A stretch of 64,000 nucleotides of DNA from Actinophytocola sp035995025. GTDB lineage: Bacteria; Actinomycetota; Actinomycetes; Mycobacteriales; Pseudonocardiaceae. Position 1 is the stretch's first letter, and the number at the start of each line of letters is the position of its first letter. The notes under the pieces were generated by a model, which did not search any database, was not told the DNA's origin, and saw only the letters and a list, made by a program, of their open reading frames with translations. The stretch lies in contig DASYKY010000120.1 of NCBI GenBank assembly GCA_035995025.1, positions 1 through 64,000 of the forward strand, in the 5' to 3' direction. This document shows, piece after piece, positions 58,816 to 64,000 of the stretch. Made by a program: the position numbers and the translations under genes.

Positions 58816-59652
58816 ATGAACGCGACGATCGAGGCCGGTGGCCACACAGTCGGTGGCCACACGGTCGGCTACCGCGAGCTGGGTACCGGTCCCGCGGTGC
58901 TGCTGGTGCACGGCTGGCCGACCTCGTCGCTGCTGTGGCAGGGCGTCCTGCCGGCCCTCGCCCGGACGAACCGGGTGGTCGCGATCGACCTGCCCGGCTT
59001 CGGCGCGTCGGACAAGCCGCCGGACGGCCGCTACGACTTCCCGGACTTCGAGGCGGCGATCGACGGACTGCTCGACCACCTGGGCATCGAGCGCGTCGCG
59101 CTCGCCGGGCACGACCTCGGCGGCCCGGTCGCCGTCCATTGGGCGCTCGCCCGGCCTGGTCGGGTCACCGCACTCGCACTGCTGAACACCTTGCTGTACC
59201 CGGAGTTCGCGCCGGAGATCCTGGAGTTCGTGACCACGCTCAGTACGGCCGGCCCGCGCGAGGCGGCCACCAGCCCCGAGGGGCTCGCCGAGCTCATGCG
59301 GTTGGGCCTGGCCGACCCCGCGCACCTGACGGACGACGTGCTGGCCGACGTGCTCGCGCCGTTCGCCACCCCGGACGACCGGCTCGCGCTCGCCAGGGCC
59401 GGCATCGGCCTGGCGCCGCGCGGCTTCACGGAGATCGCCGCCGGTCTATCCACACTGGACGTTCCGGTGCGGGTGGTGTACGGCGAGCGGGACCGTCTGC
59501 TGCCGGACGTGACGGACACGTTCGACCGGCTGGCGAAGGACGTGCCGGCGGCGACGGTCACCGCGCTGCCACACTGCGGGCACTTCCTCACACTGGACGA
59601 CCCCGGGCAGGTCGGCACGCTGCTCGCCGAGTTCTTCGAAAGGAGCAGGTGA
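58816..59652 (+). CDS. Alpha/beta hydrolase, Asp nucleophile (dehalogenase/epoxide hydrolase-like)
   Basis: A 278-aa hydrolase. The HG motif is LLVHGWPTSS, and the nucleophile elbow is GHDLGG near residue 98, with Asp as nucleophile as in haloalkane dehalogenases and epoxide hydrolases. The acid is near YGERDRLLP and the His is in PHCGHFLTLDD. A 12-bp in-frame duplication (GGHTV twice) lies at the N-terminus. AAGGGGAG precedes ATG 58816. It is the first gene under the TetR operator; the TGATG junction couples it to the next hydrolase. Confidence 0.85.
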   Translation: MNATIEAGGHTVGGHTVGYRELGTGPAVLLVHGWPTSSLLWQGVLPALARTNRVVAIDLPGFGASDKPPDGRYDFPDFEAAIDGLLDHLGIERVALAGHDLGGPVAVHWALARPGRVTALALLNTLLYPEFAPEILEFVTTLSTAGPREAATSPEGLAELMRLGLADPAHLTDDVLADVLAPFATPDDRLALARAGIGLAPRGFTEIAAGLSTLDVPVRVVYGERDRLLPDVTDTFDRLAKDVPAATVTALPHCGHFLTLDDPGQVGTLLAEFFERSR

Positions 59653-60521
59653 TGGACCGTCGGTACTGGCGCGACGAGGCCCTCGGCACACCCCGCGAGC
59701 TGGCGCTGCGCGGCGGGCGGCTGCGCGTGTTCGAGGCGGGCGCGGGCGAGCCGCTGGTGTTCGTGCACGGCGCACTCGTGAACGCCAACCTGTGGCGCAA
59801 GGTCGTGCCGCTCCTGGCGCGCGACTTCCGCTGCGTGACGCTGGACCTGCCGCTCGGCTCGCACGAGCTGCCGGTGCCGGACGCGGACCTGTCCACACCC
59901 GGGCTCGCGGACCTGATCGCCGAGGCGGTCACCGCGCTCGACCTGCCAGCGCCGACGCTGGTGGCCAACGACACCGGCGGCGCGCTCACCCAGGTAGCGC
60001 TCGCGCGGCACCCGAAGCTCGCCGCCCGGCTCGTGCTGACCTCGTGCGACGCGTACGAGAACTTCCCGCCCCGGCTGTTCCGGATCCTCCTGGCGCCGAC
60101 CCGGATCCCGGCGCTGGCCCGCGTGCTGTTCGCCCCACTGCGCCTGCGGTTCGTCCGGTCCTCGCCGCTCGGGTTCGGCCTGCTGATGCGCTCGCGGCTC
60201 GACGAGCGGGCGGGGGACTCCTACGTGCTGCCGATCCTCACCGAGCCGGCCGTCGGCGCGGACTTCGCCCGCTTCACGCCGGACACCCGGTACACGTTCG
60301 AGGCGATCGCGGCGCTGCGGACCCAGGACCGGCCCACCCTGCTCGCCTGGTCCCGCGACGACCGGTTCTTCCCGCCCGCACAAGCGAAGCGGCTGGCGGC
60401 GGACATCCCGGGCGCGCGGCTGGAGTGGATCGACGACGCGTACACGTTCTCGATGGAGGACCAGCCCGCCCGCCTCGCGGAGCTGATCGCCGGCTTCGTG
60501 CGCGAGTCGCCGGTGGCGTGA
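59652..60521 (+). CDS. Alpha/beta hydrolase with atypical triad
   Basis: A 289-aa hydrolase fold. The HG motif is LVFVHGALVNANLW, and the elbow VANDTGGAL again has an Asp nucleophile near residue 100. At the C-terminal position where the catalytic His is expected, the sequence reads IDDAYTFSMEDQP with Tyr and no His, so activity or mechanism may differ. The start overlaps the upstream stop (TGATG). It is coexpressed with the preceding hydrolase, possibly acting on successive intermediates or as a pseudoenzyme partner. Confidence 0.8.
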   Translation: MDRRYWRDEALGTPRELALRGGRLRVFEAGAGEPLVFVHGALVNANLWRKVVPLLARDFRCVTLDLPLGSHELPVPDADLSTPGLADLIAEAVTALDLPAPTLVANDTGGALTQVALARHPKLAARLVLTSCDAYENFPPRLFRILLAPTRIPALARVLFAPLRLRFVRSSPLGFGLLMRSRLDERAGDSYVLPILTEPAVGADFARFTPDTRYTFEAIAALRTQDRPTLLAWSRDDRFFPPAQAKRLAADIPGARLEWIDDAYTFSMEDQPARLAELIAGFVRESPVA

Positions 60522-60524
60522 GGC

Positions 60525-60752
60525 TCAGAGCAGCAGGAGGCCGGCCAGGCCGACGACGAGCAGCGTCGCGCTGAGGCCGAGCGCGGTCGCGAGGTGGCCG
60601 CGCCACCAGCGCACCCGCGTGGTGAGCGTGTCGGGCAGCAGGTCGACGTCGAAGGACTTGAGGGCCAGCTGGTAAAGCGCCATCGACGCCGCGCCGGTCG
60701 CCCCGAACACCACGAGCGCGGCAGCGATCTCCCGGACGGTTGTCACGTCCAT
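60525..60752 (-). CDS. Small two-helix membrane protein
   Basis: A 75-aa protein with two hydrophobic helices (residues ~8-28 and ~53-75) joined by a basic loop TTRVRWWRGHLA. ATG 60752. It is convergent with the hydrolase operon (3 bp apart). No family is recognised. Confidence 0.6.
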   Translation of the reverse strand: MDVTTVREIAAALVVFGATGAASMALYQLALKSFDVDLLPDTLTTRVRWWRGHLATALGLSATLLVVGLAGLLLL

Positions 60753-60876
60753 CGCAGCCTCCGCGAGAACTGTACGCCCGACCGCGGGCGCGGCGCCGCG
60801 ACTCGCCCCGCCCGCGACCGGACCAACCGTTGCCGGCTCCGTGCCGGCGCAGGTCGAGGGTTGGTGCGGCAGCCGG

Positions 60877-62142
60877 TCATGAGCCGATCGTCCCCACGAT
60901 GAGGAACGTGTTGAGCCCGATGATCAGTGCCGCACAGCACGCCGCGGCGGCGGTGGTCCGCCTGCGGTTCACGAACACGCCCATGAGGTCCTTGCGGCGG
61001 GTCAGCAGCAGCAGCGGAACCAGTGCGAACGGGATGCCGAACGACAGCGTCACCTGCGAGATGACCAGGACCTCGGTCGCCGGCAGGCCCAGCGTGAGCA
61101 CGACGAGCGCCGGCAGCATCGTGACGCCGCGCCGCACCAGCAGCGGCACCCGCCGCTTGATGAAGCCCTGCATGACGACCTGCCCGGCATAGGTGCCGAC
61201 GCTGGACGACGACAGGCCGGACGCGAGCAGCGCGGCGGCGAACGCGAGGGCGGCGCCGCCGCCAACCACCCGGCCCAGCTCGGTGTGGGTGAACTCGATC
61301 GGGTCGTGGTCGCCGAGGCCGGTCCCGCCGTGCAGCAGGGACGCGGCCAGCACCAGGATCAGCAGGTTGGTCACGCCCGCCGCGCCGAGCGCGATCGCCA
61401 CGTCGATTCGCTGCGAGCGCAGCAGCTTGCGCCGCGACGTCTCGTCGTGCCAGCGCGCCCGGTTCTTCGTCAGCGCGGAGTGCAGGTAGATCACGTGCGG
61501 CATCACGGTCGCGCCGATGATGCCGACCGACAGCATGACGCTGCCCTGGCCGGCGAAGCTCGGCACGAGGCCGTGCGCGATCGCCGCGCTGTCCGCGCCG
61601 ACCCACATGACGTTGTAGGCGAAGCCGAGGAACACGATGCCGAACAGCCCGGCGATCGCGAGCTCGAAGCGCCGGTAGCCGCGCTGCTCCAGGGCGAGCA
61701 GGCCGAACGCGACCACGCCGGTGATCACCCCGGCTGCCGCCATCGGCACCCCGAACAGCAGGTTCAGCCCGATCGCGGCGCCCACGAACTCGGCGAGGTC
61801 GGTGGCCATCGCGACCAGCTCGGCCTGGATCCACAGGCCGACCGCGACCGGCCGGGACATGTGCTCGCGGCACAGTTCCGGCAGGTCCCGGCCGGTCGCG
61901 ATGCCGAGCTTCGCCGACAGGTACTGGACGAGGATGGCCATCGCGTTGGCGAGCACGATGACCCACACGAGCGTGTAGCCGAACTGGGCGCCCGCCGTGA
62001 TGTTCGTGGCGAAGTTGCCCGGGTCGATGTACGCGACGCTCGCCACGACGGCCGGCCCGTACACGCCGATCCCCGTCCGGCGCCGTTTCCGGGTGGTCGG
62101 ACGCAGGAAGGTGACGTCGTCGACCGGGTTGCGTTCGAGCAC
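60877..62142 (-). CDS. Nramp-family divalent metal transporter (MntH-like)
   Basis: A 421-aa membrane protein with about 11 helices. The metal-site motif DPGNFATN is in helix 1 and MPHVIYLHSAL in helix 6, both family signatures for Mn2+/Fe2+:H+ symport. The N-terminus is short and basic. It is encoded alone, with a 57-bp gap to the GroEL gene. No metal-regulator box was recognised upstream. Confidence 0.9.
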   Translation of the reverse strand: MLERNPVDDVTFLRPTTRKRRRTGIGVYGPAVVASVAYIDPGNFATNITAGAQFGYTLVWVIVLANAMAILVQYLSAKLGIATGRDLPELCREHMSRPVAVGLWIQAELVAMATDLAEFVGAAIGLNLLFGVPMAAAGVITGVVAFGLLALEQRGYRRFELAIAGLFGIVFLGFAYNVMWVGADSAAIAHGLVPSFAGQGSVMLSVGIIGATVMPHVIYLHSALTKNRARWHDETSRRKLLRSQRIDVAIALGAAGVTNLLILVLAASLLHGGTGLGDHDPIEFTHTELGRVVGGGAALAFAAALLASGLSSSSVGTYAGQVVMQGFIKRRVPLLVRRGVTMLPALVVLTLGLPATEVLVISQVTLSFGIPFALVPLLLLTRRKDLMGVFVNRRRTTAAAACCAALIIGLNTFLIVGTIGS

Positions 62143-62199
62143 GCCGCGACCTCCCGCGTCCGGACCGTGGTTCGTCGTGTGGGTTGTGGAACAGGACCC

Positions 62200-63891
62200 T
62201 TAGCCGACTGACGGGCCGAGGCCCAGCGACTGCGGCGTGCTGGAGTCCGGCGACGGCTGGTGCAGGCCCTCGTCGAGCGGGCCGAACTCTGTCATCAGCG
62301 CCGCGCTGCCACCCCATGGGGTCTGCTCCTCGGCGATCAGCGAGTTCGTGGTCAGCAGCAGCCCCGCGACCGAGGCACCGTTCTGCAGCGCGGAGCGGCA
62401 CACCCGCAGCGGGTCGATGATGCCGGCCTCGACCAGGTCGCCGAAGCGGCCGCGCAGCGCGTCGAAGCCCTCGTCGGGACCGAGGTCCCGGGTCTTCGCG
62501 AGCACCTCGGCCGCCGGGTACCCGGCGTTGCTGGCGATCAGCCACGCAGGCTCGGAGAGCGCGGCGCGCACGATGGCCGCGCCGATCTCGTCGTCACCCT
62601 CCAGCTGCAGCCCGGACAGCACGGGCTCCGAGTGCAGCAGCGCGGCACCGCCGCCCGCCACGATCCCCTCCGCGATCGCGGCGCGGGTGGCCGACAGGGC
62701 GTCCTCCACCCGGTGCTGCAGCTCCTTCAGCTCGGACGGGGTGGCCGCGCCGACCCGGATCACCGCGACCTTTCCGGTCAGCGCGCCGATCCGCTCGTTC
62801 AGCACGTCCTCGTCGACGCCGAACTGCGCGCGCTCCCGTTCCGCCCGCAGCTGGCCGACCCGGAAGTCGATGTTCGTCGCGGACCCCGCGCCGCCGACGA
62901 TCGTCGTGGTGTTCTCCGTGACCCGCACCTGCTTGGCCCGGCCGAGGTGCTGGACCGTCATGGAGTCCAGCGAGAACGAGGACGTCTTGCTCAGCACCGC
63001 GCCGCCGACGACCGCGGCGAGGTCCTCGAGCTTGTGCAGCCGCCGGTCGCCGAAGCCGGGCGCGCGCACGGCACAGGCCTGGAACGTGCCGTTGACGTGG
63101 TTGTGCACCAGCATGCTCAGCGCCGTGCCCTCGATGGACTCCGCGATCAGCACGAGCGGCCGCGGGTCCCGCATGACCTTGTCCAGGATCGGCATGAGGT
63201 CCTGGACCTTCGTGATCTTCTCGCTGCACATCAGGATGTACGGGTCGTCGAGCACGGCCTCGAGCCGGCCGGGGTTGGTCACCAGGTACGGCGTGACGTA
63301 GCCGTTGTCGAACTCGAAGCCCTCGACGAAGTCGACCGACATCCCGATCGCCGCGGTCTCCTCGATGGTGACCACGCCGCTGTCGCCGACGGTGTGCAGT
63401 GCCCTGCCGATCACGGCGCCGACGGTGTCGTCGTCGTTGGCGGAGATCGCGGCCACCCGCGAGTAGTCCTGTTCGGACTCGACCGGGTGCGCGACCTTCT
63501 CCAGGTGGTCGACCAGCAGGCCGACGGCCTTGTCGATGCCGCGCTTGATCAGCACCGGGTTGCCGCCGCCCGCGATGGCCTTCATGCCCTCGCGGATGAT
63601 CGCCTGGGCGATGACCGTCGCCGTGGTGGTGCCGTCGCCCACCACGTCGTTGGTCTTGATCGCCGCCTCCTTCACCAGCTGGGCACCCATGTTCTCGAAC
63701 TGGTTCTTGAGGTGGATCTCGCGCGCGATCGTCACGCCGTCGTTGGTGACCACCGGCGAGCCGGTGATCTTCTCGATGATCACGTTGCGGCCCTTGGGCC
63801 CCAGCGTGGACTTCACCGCTTCCGCCAGCTGGTCCACTCCGGACAGCAGCAGGTCGCGGGCTTCCGGACCGAAACGCAGTTCCTTGGCCAT
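62200..63891 (-). CDS. GroEL-family chaperonin, possibly client-specific
   Basis: A 563-aa chaperonin. It has the ATP motif GDGTTTATV near residue 86, GPKGRN near 33 and the apical and equatorial blocks of GroEL. It lacks the usual Gly-Gly-Met repeats and ends in a Ser/Pro-rich tail. No groES gene adjoins it. It follows an alcohol dehydrogenase gene by 18 bp. Extra GroELs next to an alcohol dehydrogenase are known in actinobacterial propane/phenol binuclear-iron monooxygenase clusters (MimG-type), where they fold the hydroxylase. That role is inferred here from position. Confidence 0.85.
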   Translation of the reverse strand: MAKELRFGPEARDLLLSGVDQLAEAVKSTLGPKGRNVIIEKITGSPVVTNDGVTIAREIHLKNQFENMGAQLVKEAAIKTNDVVGDGTTTATVIAQAIIREGMKAIAGGGNPVLIKRGIDKAVGLLVDHLEKVAHPVESEQDYSRVAAISANDDDTVGAVIGRALHTVGDSGVVTIEETAAIGMSVDFVEGFEFDNGYVTPYLVTNPGRLEAVLDDPYILMCSEKITKVQDLMPILDKVMRDPRPLVLIAESIEGTALSMLVHNHVNGTFQACAVRAPGFGDRRLHKLEDLAAVVGGAVLSKTSSFSLDSMTVQHLGRAKQVRVTENTTTIVGGAGSATNIDFRVGQLRAERERAQFGVDEDVLNERIGALTGKVAVIRVGAATPSELKELQHRVEDALSATRAAIAEGIVAGGGAALLHSEPVLSGLQLEGDDEIGAAIVRAALSEPAWLIASNAGYPAAEVLAKTRDLGPDEGFDALRGRFGDLVEAGIIDPLRVCRSALQNGASVAGLLLTTNSLIAEEQTPWGGSAALMTEFGPLDEGLHQPSPDSSTPQSLGLGPSVG

Positions 63892-63909
63892 CGTGTGCTC
63901 CTGTCTCGT

Positions 63910-64000
63910 CAGGGGGTGAGGATCGCGCGGCCGCGGACCTGGCCCGCGTCCAGGTCGGCGAGCGCGTCCAGTGCGGCGTCCAGCGGGTACTTCTTGGTGT
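63910..64000 (-). CDS. Zinc-type alcohol dehydrogenase, C-terminal end only
   Basis: The last ~29 codons (KKYPLDAALDALADLDAGQV, then RGRAILTP and stop) match the C-terminus of medium-chain NAD(P)-dependent alcohol dehydrogenases/quinone reductases. The gene runs off the window edge. It lies 18 bp upstream of the GroEL gene on the same strand, so they form one operon. Confidence 0.75.

Overview
The window is very GC-rich, with strong third-position GC, GTG/TTG starts and dense coding. Gene families such as an IniB/IniA/IniC-type dynamin cluster, a conservon (cvnABCD), a class F sortase, mycofactocin-coupled dehydrogenases and a TraB-type integrative element point to a mycelial actinomycete, most likely Pseudonocardiaceae (Amycolatopsis-like). 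That assignment is inferred from family content, not from a marker gene.

Layout. 0-11 kb: a secreted Vps62-like protein, then a MalT/LuxR-type regulator (IniR-like) driving an iniB-iniA-iniC-like envelope-stress operon that ends in a membrane-anchored Hsp70 with an extracytoplasmic domain. It is closed by a 20-bp-stem bidirectional terminator. 10.6-16.5 kb (minus strand): a large membrane glycosyltransferase, a DUF4397 surface protein, a class F sortase, a LuxR-type regulator and a very acidic protein. 16.7-20.7 kb: a Tat-exported cytokinin-dehydrogenase-like oxidase, a TQXA/LAxTG thioester surface protein and an alpha/beta hydrolase. 20.7-21.5 kb: a deletion scar where a TetR gene and a divergent FAD monooxygenase gene both lost their N-terminal parts. 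21.5-26.7 kb: an MftR-like regulator with two palindromic operators facing three tandem mycofactocin-coupled SDRs plus a MoxR ATPase/VWA pair. 26.7-33.5 kb: antiporter, asparagine synthetase, MarR, a frameshifted ECF sigma factor with its YCII partner, and a methyltransferase.

33.63-48.74 kb is an integrated actinomycete conjugative element of about 15.1 kb. Its ends can be placed to within 5 bp by comparison with an uninterrupted, inverted copy of the target sequence at 30.36-30.49 kb. It carries a serine integrase (broken by two 1-base insertions), a TraB/FtsK translocase, small Spd-like proteins, a GntR regulator with palindromic operators, a tRNA-Met(CAU)-type gene and cargo genes. The most striking cargo is a translationally coupled RiPP operon. 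It comprises a radical SAM/SPASM maturase, a 53-aa precursor with three aromatic-X-X-(R/D/K) motifs (WGR, YKD, FTK) and an aminoglycoside-phosphotransferase-fold kinase, all downstream of the element's own GntR gene.

48.9-64 kb: an NAD-dependent epimerase/reductase with divergent TetR and operators, an acyl-CoA-dehydrogenase-like protein, a cvnA-B-C-D conservon plus GAF protein, a DUF1445 hydro-lyase, a threonine dehydratase, a TetR-controlled pair of Asp-nucleophile alpha/beta hydrolases, an Nramp transporter, and a specialised GroEL next to the 3' end of an alcohol dehydrogenase running off the window. The last pair resembles the tail of a binuclear-iron alkane monooxygenase cluster (inference).
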